A stretch of DNA of 64,000 bases, taken from contig OZ242253.1 of the NCBI GenBank assembly GCA_965206975.1, forward strand, positions 2,728,001 to 2,792,000, in the 5' to 3' direction. Origin of the DNA: JAAXGI01 sp965206975. GTDB lineage: Bacteria > Gemmatimonadota > Gemmatimonadetes > Longimicrobiales > Gaopeijiaceae. The notes under the pieces were generated by a model. The model saw only the letters and a list, made by a program, of their open reading frames with translations, ran no database searches and was not told the DNA's origin. This document shows positions 43,581 to 52,286 of this stretch, one piece after another; positions within the stretch are counted from its first letter, which is position 1; every line of letters begins with the position of its first letter. Made by a program: the position numbers and the translations under genes.

Positions 43581-44589
43581 CCGGACCGGGCCCACCCCTC
43601 CGGCACCCGAGACGCCGGCCGGTGTCGGGAAACCCGTCCTCGGGCCGCACCCTGAGGGCGTCGTCCCGGAGCCCCACACCCGCGACTTCGCCGTCGTCGT
43701 ACCAGCGTACAACGAGGCACCGGTCATCCCGGCTCTGATCCGGGAGCTGAGGGAGACGTTCCGAAAGCACCGCCTCGAGGGCGAAGTGCTGCTCGTTGAC
43801 GACGGCTCCTCGGACGGGACGACCGAGCTTGCGCGTGCGGAGGCCGGGGAGTGGTCCGCCCTTCGGGTTCTCAAGCACCAGAGGAACCGGGGGAAGACAG
43901 AAGCGATCCTCACGGCTGCACGGGAGACGGACCGGACCGTACTTGTGGTATTCGATGCGGACCTTCAGCACTCCCCGGAGGAAATCCCCCGATTCCTAGC
44001 GAAAGTCGCCGAGGGGTGGGACATCGTCTGCGGCCGGAAGCTCGGCGAGTACCACAAGAAGAGGATATCGTCCACCTACAATTGGCTCTCCCGCCGCCTC
44101 TTCCGCGTCCCCGCATCCGATCTGAACTCGATGAAGGCCTTCCGGGCCGCGGTGCTCGACGACGTCCGGCTACGTCACGACTGGCACCGCTTCTTCGTGG
44201 TGCTGGCTTACATGAAGGGTTACTCGGTCACCGAGATCGACATCACGCTCTTTCCCCGCCGAGCGGGAACGTCCAAGTACCAGGGCGCCTGGCGGGTCGT
44301 CGGCAGCGTCATCGATCTCCTCTCGATCTCGTTTCTCACGATCGTCTCGAGAAAGCCTCTGCTCCTCTTCGGCACCCTCGGCGCCCTCTTGGTGCTCGCG
44401 GGGATCGCCGTCGGGATCCTGTCGATCTACCTGCGCCTGGTGCACGGTCTCGGCTTCCGCCCCCTCCTCGACCTGGTGGTCCTCCTCGAGACGGTGGGCT
44501 TTACGATCTTCGGCTTCGGCCTGCTCGCGGAAATGGTCGCCGAGCTTCGGGAAGAGGTGGAGGCAATCGGCGGGCGGATGCGCCGATGA
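43573..44589 (+). CDS. membrane-anchored family 2 glycosyltransferase
   Basis: GT2 of the polyprenyl-phosphate sugar transferase type. The catalytic GT-A domain shows VVVPAYNEAPVIPALIREL, LVDDGSSDGTTEL and VVFDADLQHSPEEI (the metal-binding DxD-like site). SSTYNWLSRRLFRVPASDLNSMKAFR follows. Two C-terminal transmembrane helices (about residues 258-285 and 295-325) resemble GtrB/ArnC/DPM1-like enzymes. 338 residues, start GTG 43573 overlapping rpoN by eight bases. Sugar donor not predictable. Confidence 0.88.
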   Translation: MSSRTGPTPPAPETPAGVGKPVLGPHPEGVVPEPHTRDFAVVVPAYNEAPVIPALIRELRETFRKHRLEGEVLLVDDGSSDGTTELARAEAGEWSALRVLKHQRNRGKTEAILTAARETDRTVLVVFDADLQHSPEEIPRFLAKVAEGWDIVCGRKLGEYHKKRISSTYNWLSRRLFRVPASDLNSMKAFRAAVLDDVRLRHDWHRFFVVLAYMKGYSVTEIDITLFPRRAGTSKYQGAWRVVGSVIDLLSISFLTIVSRKPLLLFGTLGALLVLAGIAVGILSIYLRLVHGLGFRPLLDLVVLLETVGFTIFGFGLLAEMVAELREEVEAIGGRMRR

Positions 44590-45740
44590 CGGGGACGGGA
44601 TCATCCGGGAGGCGCGTCCTCTGCGTGGTGGGAACCCGGCCCGAAGCAATCAAGATGGCACCCGTGATCCGCGCGCTCGAGGACCTCGGCGGGGACGTGG
44701 AGGTGGGCCTCGCACTGACGGGTCAGCACGACGAGCTCGTCGGTGAGGTACTTCGGATCTTCCAGCTCCGCCCCGACTTCGAACTCGCGATCATGAGGCC
44801 GGGACAGTCGCTCGCCGACGTGGGGAGGGAGTGCCTCGCCCGCCTCGGACCCGTTTTCGAGGCGTGGAGCCCGGACTTAATCCTCGTGGAGGGCGATACT
44901 ACTACCGTCTTCTTCGGGGCGCTCTCAGCCTATCTCCACGGGATCCGCGTCGGCCACGTGGAGGCAGGGCTTCGAACCGGGAACCTCCGGAGCCCGTTTC
45001 CGGAGGAGGGGTACCGGCGCATGGCCGCAGTCATCGCGGATCTTCACTTCGCGCCTACGACCGGCGCGCGCGAGAACCTCCTGCGGGAGGGAATACCGGA
45101 TGATCGGATCCATGTCACAGGAAACCCCGTCGTGGACGCACTCCTTCAGATCGCGGACGAGGCGAAGACACCAAAGTCACTCGTTTTCAATAAGATGTCG
45201 ACCACCGGCAATCCTCCCTTCGCCCTCCTTACGGCACACCGCCGGGAGTCATTCGGCGCTCCCCTCGAGCGCGTGTTCGCAGCGCTCCTCAAACTCCTCG
45301 ACCGCCACCCGACGCTCGAGGTCGTCTATCCGGTGCACCCGAATCCGGAGGTTCTGGGTCCAGCCCGCCGGATCCTCTCCGGCCACTCCCGGGTCCACCT
45401 CCTCGCACCGCTCCCTTATCCCGAGCTGGTCTGGACACTCGCGCACGCCGCGCTCGTACTCACGGATTCGGGCGGGATACAGGAGGAAGCGCCGACTTTC
45501 GGCACCCCCGTCCTCGTCCTCCGCGAGGTGACGGAGCGGCCCGAGGGGGTCGATGCGGGCCTCGCGGAACTGGTCGGCACGGATGCGGAGAAAATCGTCC
45601 CGGCGGCGCTCGGGCTCCTCGGGCGCCGCCGCGCGGCTCGGAAGCAGGCGCAGGCCCGAAACCCCTACGGGGACGGGACGGCAGGACGGCGGATTGCGGA
45701 GGCTGTCGGCGCCTTGCTGGGGGTCGAGAGAGCGGGGTAG
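44586..45740 (+). CDS. wecB: UDP-N-acetylglucosamine 2-epimerase (non-hydrolysing)
   Basis: Converts UDP-GlcNAc to UDP-ManNAc for surface polysaccharide. The 384-residue product has VVGTRPEAIKMAPVIRAL, LVEGDTTTVFFGALSAYLHGIRVGHVEAGLRTGN, LLTAHRRESFG and LTDSGGIQEEAPTFGTPVLVLREVTERPEG, all diagnostic of the family. Start ATG 44586 overlaps the GT2 stop. wecC is not adjacent, so the fate of UDP-ManNAc is open. Confidence 0.94.
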   Translation: MTGTGSSGRRVLCVVGTRPEAIKMAPVIRALEDLGGDVEVGLALTGQHDELVGEVLRIFQLRPDFELAIMRPGQSLADVGRECLARLGPVFEAWSPDLILVEGDTTTVFFGALSAYLHGIRVGHVEAGLRTGNLRSPFPEEGYRRMAAVIADLHFAPTTGARENLLREGIPDDRIHVTGNPVVDALLQIADEAKTPKSLVFNKMSTTGNPPFALLTAHRRESFGAPLERVFAALLKLLDRHPTLEVVYPVHPNPEVLGPARRILSGHSRVHLLAPLPYPELVWTLAHAALVLTDSGGIQEEAPTFGTPVLVLREVTERPEGVDAGLAELVGTDAEKIVPAALGLLGRRRAARKQAQARNPYGDGTAGRRIAEAVGALLGVERAG

Positions 45741-45745
45741 GGGAT

Positions 45746-46885
45746 GTGAAGATTCTCATACACTGCGTGTACTACCATCCCGAAGTCGGGGGACTTGAAA
45801 GCCACGTGGCTGGCCTCGCGCAGGGCCTCGCCGAACGGGGGGTGGAGGTCCGGGTGGTAACCTCGCGATCCCGCCCGGAGCTCCCTTCGCAGGAGGTGGC
45901 GTCCGGGGTCCGGATCCGGCGAATCCCCCTCCCGTCCCGGACAGCGAACGGGTGGGCTCGTTACGCGGTCGCCTCGATCCCGGAGACGCGGCGGTGGGCC
46001 CGCTCGGCGGATCTGATCCACGCGCAGTCTTTTGCATCCGTCCTCCCCGCAGGTGTCGCTGCACACTCCGAGAGGCGACCGTGGGTCGCATCGTTTCACA
46101 CCTCCCACTTCCTCATCTGGGCGAGGCGCCGTGCATGGGCCCCGTTGCTCTCGCGACTCGTTCGCTGGCCGGACCACGCATTCGCGGCCTCGGAAGAGAT
46201 CCGCGAGGTCGCCGAGAACCTCGGTAGAGGCCGACCGGTAGAGGCGCTCACGAATGGAGTGGATACGGCGCGATTCCGGCCGTCTGGAGAACGAAGGCGG
46301 AATGGGGGGCCAACCCTCGTCGTCCCGCGTAGGCTCGTCCCCAAGAATGGCGTCGAATACCTCGTCCGTGCCCTGCCCGAGATCCGGCGTCTCGTCCCCG
46401 GGGTGCGGGCACGGCTGATCGGAGACGGACCCGAGAGGGGAAGGCTCGAGATGCTGGCTAGGGAACTCCAGGTGGAGGAGAGCATCGAGTTCGTCGGGGC
46501 CCGCCCGCACGGGGAGATGCCGGAGCTGCTCAGCTCGGGCGACATTGCCGTATTCCCGTCGCTGATGGAGGCCACCTCGGTCGCGGCGCTCGAGGCCATG
46601 GCGTGCCAGGTGCCCGTAGTGGCAACCGCCGTGGGAGGACTCGCGGAAATCGTGAGCGCCGACGTGGGGGCACTCGTCCCGCCCAAAGACCCCGCGGCGC
46701 TCGCGCGAGCGGTCGTCGAGCTACTTCGCGACGGGCGCCTCCGCGACAAGGGTCGCCTTGCCCGGGAGCGAGTCGCCACGCGCTGGAGCAACGACCGCCT
46801 CGTCGAGCGGCACCTCGAGGTCTACCGAGACCTCCTCGCGGGAAGGCCGGTCGGCGAGGCCTCCCAGGCGGCCGGGGGGCAGTGA
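45746..46885 (+). CDS. family 4 glycosyltransferase
   Basis: Retaining GT-B glycosyltransferase, cytosolic or membrane-associated. N-terminal glycine-rich acceptor motif HPEVGGLESHVAGLAQGLAERG, and a C-terminal GT4 domain with VPRRLVPKNGVEYLVRALPEI, the LLSSGDIAVFPSLMEATSVAALEAMACQVPVVATAVGG donor-site segment (E-x7-E pattern) and RWSNDRLVERHL. 379 residues, start GTG 45746. Exact sugar unknown. Confidence 0.9.
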   Translation: MKILIHCVYYHPEVGGLESHVAGLAQGLAERGVEVRVVTSRSRPELPSQEVASGVRIRRIPLPSRTANGWARYAVASIPETRRWARSADLIHAQSFASVLPAGVAAHSERRPWVASFHTSHFLIWARRRAWAPLLSRLVRWPDHAFAASEEIREVAENLGRGRPVEALTNGVDTARFRPSGERRRNGGPTLVVPRRLVPKNGVEYLVRALPEIRRLVPGVRARLIGDGPERGRLEMLARELQVEESIEFVGARPHGEMPELLSSGDIAVFPSLMEATSVAALEAMACQVPVVATAVGGLAEIVSADVGALVPPKDPAALARAVVELLRDGRLRDKGRLARERVATRWSNDRLVERHLEVYRDLLAGRPVGEASQAAGGQ

Positions 46886-49359
46886 TGGGGCCCCGGCCCC
46901 AGACCCGCGAGGCGACCGCACCCCCGCTCGAGCGACTCCCGGGGTGGGGCATCGTCCTCCTCTTCGCCGCGGCTACAATCCTCCTCTTTCGCGAGTTCGT
47001 GTTCTCGGACCGGATGCTCGTGGGCCAGGACACCTTCGCGCTCGGGTACGCCGCCCGCGCCTTCTTCTCGGAAGCGCTTCGCACCACGGGCTTTCCCCTC
47101 TGGAATCCCCGGATCCTCGGCGGCACCCCATTTCTCGAGTCGCTCGCGGGCGGGGACTCGCTCTACCCGCCCTCGGTCCTCCTCCTCTTCCTGACCGAGA
47201 CGTACCGCGCCCTCGGCTGGAAGCTCGTGCTGCACATATTTCTCGCAGGCTGCTTCATGTACGGGTGGATCCGCGCACTCGGCGGCTCGAAGGGCGCGGC
47301 TCTCGTGAGCGGGCTCGCGTACCTCTTTGCCCCCTACATGGTGACGCTCGTCTACCCCGGGCACGACGGCAAACTCTTCGTGACGGCACTCACGCCCCTC
47401 CTCTTCGGGGCGGTCGAGCTCTTCCTTGCCCGGGGGCGCCTCGTCTGGGGCACCGCCATCGGCGGGGTGGTCGCGATGGTGATCCTGACGACCCACTTCC
47501 AGATGGCGTACTTCCTCTTCGGCACCGTCGGCCTCTACGCCGCGTTCCGATGCATCGAGACGGGACGGAGGGAGAGGGCCTGGCTGGCCGTGCTAAGGCG
47601 CTTCGGCCTCTTTCTCGCATTCAGCGTCGTCGGGGCTGGCGCTGCGGGAATCCAGCTCCTCCCCGCCGTAGGCTACGTAACCGGGCACTCAAGGCGAACG
47701 CTTACTACCACCGAGTCCGACCCGGCGGCAGCGCTCGCCTACTCGTCGTCCTGGTCGCTCCACCCCGAGGAGGCCGCCGCTCTCGTCGTCCCCGAGTTCG
47801 TGGGTAGCAACGCGGGGGGCGCCGAATGGGCCACGGGCACCTACTGGGGCCGAAACCCATTCAAACTCAACCACGAATACCTCGGCCTCGCGGCCCTCCT
47901 CCTCGCGCTTGTGGCCTTCCTCGGAGGGCCCGACCCGGGTCTGCGCTGGTTCTTCGCGGCGATCGGCGGGGCGGCCCTCCTCTTCGCCCTCGGCGCGCAC
48001 ACACCCATCTGGCGCATCCTCTACGAGGTTCTCCCCGGAATCTCGCTCTTTCGGGCTCCCTCAATGGCGATCTTCGTGACGGGATTCGGGGTCGCCACCG
48101 TCGCGGGTCTCGGAGTGGACCGGGGGCTCGAGCTCGTCCGGACAGGGAGCGGGGGCCGGATCTTCCGGCTCCTCGCACTCCCCTTCGCCGTCCTCGTCGC
48201 GGGCGCACTCCTCTCCCTCTCCGGGAGCCTTCCGGCACTCTGGGGCTCCCTCTTCGGCTGGGTGCCGACGGAGGCGGCCGCCCAAGGGCTCGAGGCGGTG
48301 CGGCCCCACATGACCCGGGGCTTCGCGATCGCCGCGCTGATCATCTCTCTCCTCGGTGCGACGTGGTGGGCAGCCGGACAGGGTCTCTTGGGGGCCAACT
48401 CCACGGTCGCCCTCCTCGCCCTCCTCGTCGCGCTGGACGAGGCGCGCGTGGACGCGGCCTTCATACAGACGGTCGAGTTCGAAGCCTTCGCCGACCCGGA
48501 TCCGACCGCGGAACTCCTTCAGGAGCGGGCCCGGGCCGAGCCGCCCTTCCGGGTGCTCTCCCTGGCTAGGAACGGGCAGGACGTATCACCCGCCATGCAC
48601 GGACTCGAGCTCGCGGCCGGACACCACCCAAATGATCTCGCCCGATACCGTGAGTTGATCGGGATGACCGGAAGCGGGCTCCCCCTGCACCTCACGCCAC
48701 CCTTTCACCCGAACGTCGCGAGGATCCTGAATGTCCGCTACCTCCTCTGGCCGGACCGGGACTACGGGCCACTCGAGGCATACGCAGGGCCGGATCCACT
48801 CGAAGTCGTGGAGCGACTCCAGCTCCCCGACGGGAGCGCGTACAGTACCCTCTACTTCTATCCGGGGCTGCCTCGTGCGCGCATCGTGGGAGAAGCGCTC
48901 GTGGTCGAGGAGGCGCGGGTCCTTGACGTCGTCCTCGATCCGGCCAACTACGACCCGGCGACCCAAGTGGTCCTCAGCGAGGCGCCCCTCCTCGAGCTCG
49001 GGGGTCCTGGGGTCGAGGGCTCGGTCGAGTGGGTCGAGCAGACACCCAACCACCTCATACTCGATGTGGAGAGCTCCGGAGCTGGACTCGTGGTGATCGC
49101 CGACAACTGGTTCCCTGGGTGGACGGCGTACGTGGACGGCGACGAGTCGCCCGTGCTTCGCGCGGACCACGCGCTCCGCGCCGTCCCCGTCGAGGGCGGG
49201 CGGCATCGGGTCGAGCTTCGCTACGAGTCGGATCTTCTTCGGGGAAGCTTGGCGGTCAGCATCGCGTGCGGCCTTCTCCTCGCTGCACTCGCTGCCTTGA
49301 GCCTCCGCCGACGCCCCGCCGAAGTCCGTGGGGACGAGGGGCGGAAGGGAGGCCGATGA
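46885..49359 (+). CDS. YfhO-like polytopic membrane protein (putative GT-C glycosyltransferase)
   Basis: The 824-residue product has about 12-13 transmembrane helices in the first 550 residues and a periplasmic C-terminal part, then a final helix. The short first loop contains DTFALGYAARAFFSE and FPLWNPRILGGTPFLESLAGGDSLYPPSVL, the pattern of YfhO/DUF6044-type GT-C proteins. WWAWNPF-like and VIADNWFPGWTAYVDGDESPVLRADHALRAVPVEGG are typical of the YfhO C-terminal domain. It would use a polyprenyl-phosphate sugar, and a synthase for such a donor lies two genes downstream. Start ATG 46885 overlaps the GT4 stop by one base. Confidence 0.85.
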   Translation: MGPRPQTREATAPPLERLPGWGIVLLFAAATILLFREFVFSDRMLVGQDTFALGYAARAFFSEALRTTGFPLWNPRILGGTPFLESLAGGDSLYPPSVLLLFLTETYRALGWKLVLHIFLAGCFMYGWIRALGGSKGAALVSGLAYLFAPYMVTLVYPGHDGKLFVTALTPLLFGAVELFLARGRLVWGTAIGGVVAMVILTTHFQMAYFLFGTVGLYAAFRCIETGRRERAWLAVLRRFGLFLAFSVVGAGAAGIQLLPAVGYVTGHSRRTLTTTESDPAAALAYSSSWSLHPEEAAALVVPEFVGSNAGGAEWATGTYWGRNPFKLNHEYLGLAALLLALVAFLGGPDPGLRWFFAAIGGAALLFALGAHTPIWRILYEVLPGISLFRAPSMAIFVTGFGVATVAGLGVDRGLELVRTGSGGRIFRLLALPFAVLVAGALLSLSGSLPALWGSLFGWVPTEAAAQGLEAVRPHMTRGFAIAALIISLLGATWWAAGQGLLGANSTVALLALLVALDEARVDAAFIQTVEFEAFADPDPTAELLQERARAEPPFRVLSLARNGQDVSPAMHGLELAAGHHPNDLARYRELIGMTGSGLPLHLTPPFHPNVARILNVRYLLWPDRDYGPLEAYAGPDPLEVVERLQLPDGSAYSTLYFYPGLPRARIVGEALVVEEARVLDVVLDPANYDPATQVVLSEAPLLELGGPGVEGSVEWVEQTPNHLILDVESSGAGLVVIADNWFPGWTAYVDGDESPVLRADHALRAVPVEGGRHRVELRYESDLLRGSLAVSIACGLLLAALAALSLRRRPAEVRGDEGRKGGR

Positions 49360-50321
49360 CGGTCAGCGCCACCCGGCGGAAGTGGGGGAGGTGGATCCTA
49401 CGTTCCTTCCTGACCGTGGCGGTGACCTGGATCACCGTGACCTCAGTCGGAGCCCGCCTCGAGGAGGCTTGGAGCCTGGAGCTCGCGCTCCCGAGCGTGT
49501 CGCTGCCGATTCTCGCATTCGCGACCCTCATTCTCCTACTCTCGCTCGGCATGTCGGCAATCCTCTGGGGCCTGATTGCGAGTGAGCTCGCTGGCGTGCA
49601 CGTCCCCGTCGCCTCCGCGATACGGATCGTCTTTGCGGCAAGCCTCGGACGGTATCTCCCTGGGAAGCTTTGGCAGCTCGTGGCACTCGGCGTCTTCTCG
49701 GGACGGGCGGGCATCGACCGCCGGGTCGGGGCGGCAGCCGGGGTTATCGCACAAGTGTTCGCCCTCTGCGCGGCCGCGGTACTCGGCGCTCCCGCACTCC
49801 TCGGGCGAGGAGGAGGAAGGGGCGAGACGCTGGCTCTCTTCGGAGTGCTCGTGGTCATTCTCGGCCTCCTCAGCCTTCCGAGCGTCCGGAACCGCGGACT
49901 CGAGCTGGCCTGCCGGATCGCGCGCGCGACCCCGCGACGCACGGTGGGAGGGCACGTCTTCGTGCTCCGCTACTTCGGGATGTACCTCCTCAACTGGTTG
50001 CTCTACTGCGGAGCGTTCGTCTTCTTCGTCGAGGGCCTCGGTTTCTTCGCCCTGGACGGGCTGACGCTCGTCAGCGTGTACGCGGGTTCGTACCTGCTCG
50101 GCTACGCAGCCTTCTTCGCACCCGCCGGCATCGGGGTCCGAGAGGGGTTCCTGATTGCGTTCCTGAGGCCGGAGCTCGGTGCCGGCGCGGTCGGCATTGC
50201 GATCCTGACCCGCTTGTGGATGACGGTCGTGGAGCTGATTCCGGCCGCGGGACTCGCGCTGTGGGAGGTGCGGCGACGCGGCTCGAGGCGAAGCCAGAAC
50301 TCATCGGAAGACGAGCGGTGA
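49356..50321 (+). CDS. UPF0104 / lysylphosphatidylglycerol-synthase-TM family protein
   Basis: Integral membrane protein with about eight helices, 321 residues. The segment IVFAASLGRYLPGKLWQLVALGVFSGRAGIDRR and the later SYLLGYAAFFAPAGIGVREGFLIAFL are the characteristic blocks of this family (YbhN/AglD-type). Members in glycosylation clusters are often suspected flippases, without proof. Four-base overlaps on both sides tie it to the YfhO-like and mannose synthase genes. Confidence 0.85.
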   Translation: MTVSATRRKWGRWILRSFLTVAVTWITVTSVGARLEEAWSLELALPSVSLPILAFATLILLLSLGMSAILWGLIASELAGVHVPVASAIRIVFAASLGRYLPGKLWQLVALGVFSGRAGIDRRVGAAAGVIAQVFALCAAAVLGAPALLGRGGGRGETLALFGVLVVILGLLSLPSVRNRGLELACRIARATPRRTVGGHVFVLRYFGMYLLNWLLYCGAFVFFVEGLGFFALDGLTLVSVYAGSYLLGYAAFFAPAGIGVREGFLIAFLRPELGAGAVGIAILTRLWMTVVELIPAAGLALWEVRRRGSRRSQNSSEDER

Positions 50322-51097
50322 CGCGAGGCGACGAGGGACAGCTCCCCGGAGCGGCCCCGCCCGAGGGGGAGGAGCGCACGCTGGTCATCGTTCCGACCTA
50401 CAACGAGCGCGACAACCTGCCGAGACTCGTCCCGCGCGTCCTCGCCCAGTCCGGGAGCGTGGACGTTCTCGTGGTGGACGATGGATCCCCCGACGGGACC
50501 GGAGAGGTGGCCGAGTCACTCGGCCGCGTCCACCCGGGCCGGGTCCACGTGATCCACCGGAAAGGGAAGGGGGGGCTCGGCCCCGCCTACCTGGACGGAT
50601 TCAGATGGGCACTCGACCGGCCGTACAGGCGGATGTGCGAGATGGACGCCGACCTCTCGCACCCACCGGAGAAGCTGCGGGATCTCATTCACGCCGTTTC
50701 CGAGGGCGGGGTCGACTTCGTGATGGGCTCCCGGTACGTCGACGGGAAGGCCACGGTCGTGAACTGGCCCATCGGCCGCCTCCTCGTCTCCCGTTTCGGA
50801 ACCGTGTACGCTCGCCTCGTTACCGGTCTTCCGGTCTCCGATGCAACCGGGGGATTCAACCTCTTCGATCGACGCGTGCTGGAAGCGCTCGCCCTCGATC
50901 GAATCGAGTCGACCGGCTACACCTTCCAGATCGAGCTCAAGTTTCGCGCCTGGCGAAAGGGCTTCAGCTTCGCAGAGGTACCGATAATCTTCACCGAAAG
51001 GGACTCGGGCGTCTCGAAGATGTCGAAGCGAATCGTACTCGAGGCGGTGTGGAAGGTATGGAAGCTCCGCTACCTGGACCTGATCCGTCGGCTCTAG
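50318..51097 (+). CDS. polyprenol monophosphomannose synthase (DPM1-like GT2)
   Basis: Transfers mannose from GDP-mannose to polyprenyl phosphate. The 259-residue GT-A protein has IVPTYNERDNLPRLVPRVL, VVDDGSPDGTGEVAE, MDADLSHPPEKL and GSRYVDGKATVVNWPIGRLLVSRFGTVYARLVTGLPVSDATGGFNLF, nearly textbook for the DPM1/Ppm1 catalytic domain. Like human DPM1 it has no transmembrane helix. Start GTG 50318. Together with the phosphomannomutase at 16 kb and the YfhO-like protein, it suggests mannosylation at the outer face of the inner membrane. A hairpin follows about 60 bases after the stop. Confidence 0.92.
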   Translation: MTRGDEGQLPGAAPPEGEERTLVIVPTYNERDNLPRLVPRVLAQSGSVDVLVVDDGSPDGTGEVAESLGRVHPGRVHVIHRKGKGGLGPAYLDGFRWALDRPYRRMCEMDADLSHPPEKLRDLIHAVSEGGVDFVMGSRYVDGKATVVNWPIGRLLVSRFGTVYARLVTGLPVSDATGGFNLFDRRVLEALALDRIESTGYTFQIELKFRAWRKGFSFAEVPIIFTERDSGVSKMSKRIVLEAVWKVWKLRYLDLIRRL

Positions 51098-51158
51098 AAT
51101 CCGAAGCTCCATGTGATTCCGGGGCCGGGATCGGGTACGGAACGTCCACGATCCAGTA

Positions 51159-51180
51159 CGTGTCCGATTCACGGGACACG
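51159..51180 (+). terminator. hairpin after the glycosylation operon
   Basis: Perfect 7 bp stem CGTGTCC (51159-51165) with GGACACG (51174-51180), 8-base loop, no T-run. It lies 62 bases after the mannose synthase stop and is the likely end of the 17 kb directon. The remaining sequence to 51366 shows no gene. Confidence 0.45.
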
Positions 51181-51366
51181 GTGCTCTGGCGCCACGGCAG
51201 CTTCCAGTGTGGCCGGGCCAGGTTGCCCTTGCCGGGGCGTTCCAGTTGATCTCAAGCTTCGAATTGTGGATGGATCTGCAGGTGAGTGGGCCGGGGCCAA
51301 GGCCCGCGTCGCCGACGAGCAGAGACTCCCCAACCCATCTGGCCGACGGCGCGATGCGAGGGCAGA

Positions 51367-52116
51367 GTGTTTGAGTACCTATCGCCCTACTACACGGGAG
51401 GTCAGTTCCGGCTATTCGGCACTGCGCACGTCATCGCGATCGGCGGCATCATCACAGCCGCCGTTGCACTCATCTCCCTTGCCCGCGCCGGAGGAACGGA
51501 CCGGAGAAGGCGGCTCAGGATCGCGCTGGCCCTCTCCCTCGTCCTGAATGAGCTTGCCTGGCATCTCTGGAACCTGGGTGCAGGTTCGTGGACGATCGAG
51601 CGAATGCTGCCACTCCACATGTGCAGCGCCTTGGTGTGGATCACGGCAGCGGCACTCCTGCTCGAGAAGCGCGCGCTCTATCCGCTACTCTACTTCTTCG
51701 GCAGTGCAGGCGCCGCTCAAGCGCTGATTACCCCCGATGTGGGAAACTTCGGTTTTCCTCACTATCGTTTCTTTCAAACCATGCTTGCGCACGGCCTGTT
51801 AGTCATTGCGGGACTTTGGGTTGTGACGGTTGAGCGCTGGCGACCGACGCCCCGGTCGCTCGGAACCGTCCTGCTCGGACTGAACGCCTACGCCCTCGTC
51901 ATTCTGTGGGTCAACCTGCGCATCGGGAGCAACTATCTCTACGTGGCCGCAAAGCCTGAGAGCGCTTCTCTGATGGACTTCTTTCCGGAGTGGCCCTGGT
52001 ATCTGTTGATCCTGGAGGGCATGGTCCTCGGCGTCTTCACGTTGATGTACCTCCCTTTTCGGGTCAGCCCGAGCAACAGGCCGAACGCGTCGTTCCCGCG
52101 TGAGGCTTCCGAATGA
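51367..52116 (+). CDS. TIGR02206 / YwaF-like integral membrane protein
   Basis: 249-residue protein with about six or seven transmembrane helices. It starts FEYLSPYYTGGQFRLFGTAHVIAI and contains NELAWHLWNLGAGSWTIERMLPLHMCSALVW, LYFFGSAGAAQALITPDVGNFGFPHYRFFQTMLAHGLLV and NLRIGSNYLYVAAKPESASLMDFFPEWPWYLL, the blocks of the TIGR02206 family. Function of the family is unknown. Start GTG 51367, with GAGGG about seven bases upstream. Stands alone after a 270 bp gap. Confidence 0.85.
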   Translation: MFEYLSPYYTGGQFRLFGTAHVIAIGGIITAAVALISLARAGGTDRRRRLRIALALSLVLNELAWHLWNLGAGSWTIERMLPLHMCSALVWITAAALLLEKRALYPLLYFFGSAGAAQALITPDVGNFGFPHYRFFQTMLAHGLLVIAGLWVVTVERWRPTPRSLGTVLLGLNAYALVILWVNLRIGSNYLYVAAKPESASLMDFFPEWPWYLLILEGMVLGVFTLMYLPFRVSPSNRPNASFPREASE

Positions 52117-52200
52117 GGCGCACGGAGCCGCTCCGCCCCCCGGGGGGGCCTGCCACCAGAACGCTTGAACGTGCATCGCCAGCTCCGTACACTGCTCCGG

Positions 52201-52229
52201 CCACACCAACTGGAGCAGTTGTGGTGTGG
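52201..52229. repeat. strong hairpin next to tRNA-like remnant
   Basis: Left arm CCACACCAACTG (52201-52212), loop GAG, right arm CAGTT-G-TGGTGTGG (52216-52229, one bulged G). It is the most stable-looking short hairpin outside the core region, and directly abuts the T-arm-like sequence at 52226-52242. No T-run. Confidence 0.6.
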
Positions 52230-52242
52230 GATTCGAACCCAC
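52226..52242 (-). other. tRNA T-arm-like remnant
   Basis: On the minus strand the sequence is GTGGG-TTCGAAT-CCCAC: a perfect 5 bp stem with a 7-base loop of tRNA T-loop consensus. An acceptor-like ACCACAA follows. No matching 5' acceptor, D-arm or anticodon arm occurs in the next 100 bases upstream on that strand, so this is not a complete tRNA gene. It looks like the 3' end left by integration or rearrangement, or a chance match. Confidence 0.4.
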
Positions 52243-52286
52243 TCGGAAGCTCCACTTCCTGGAACTAACGGATCGGGGCTCTAGCG

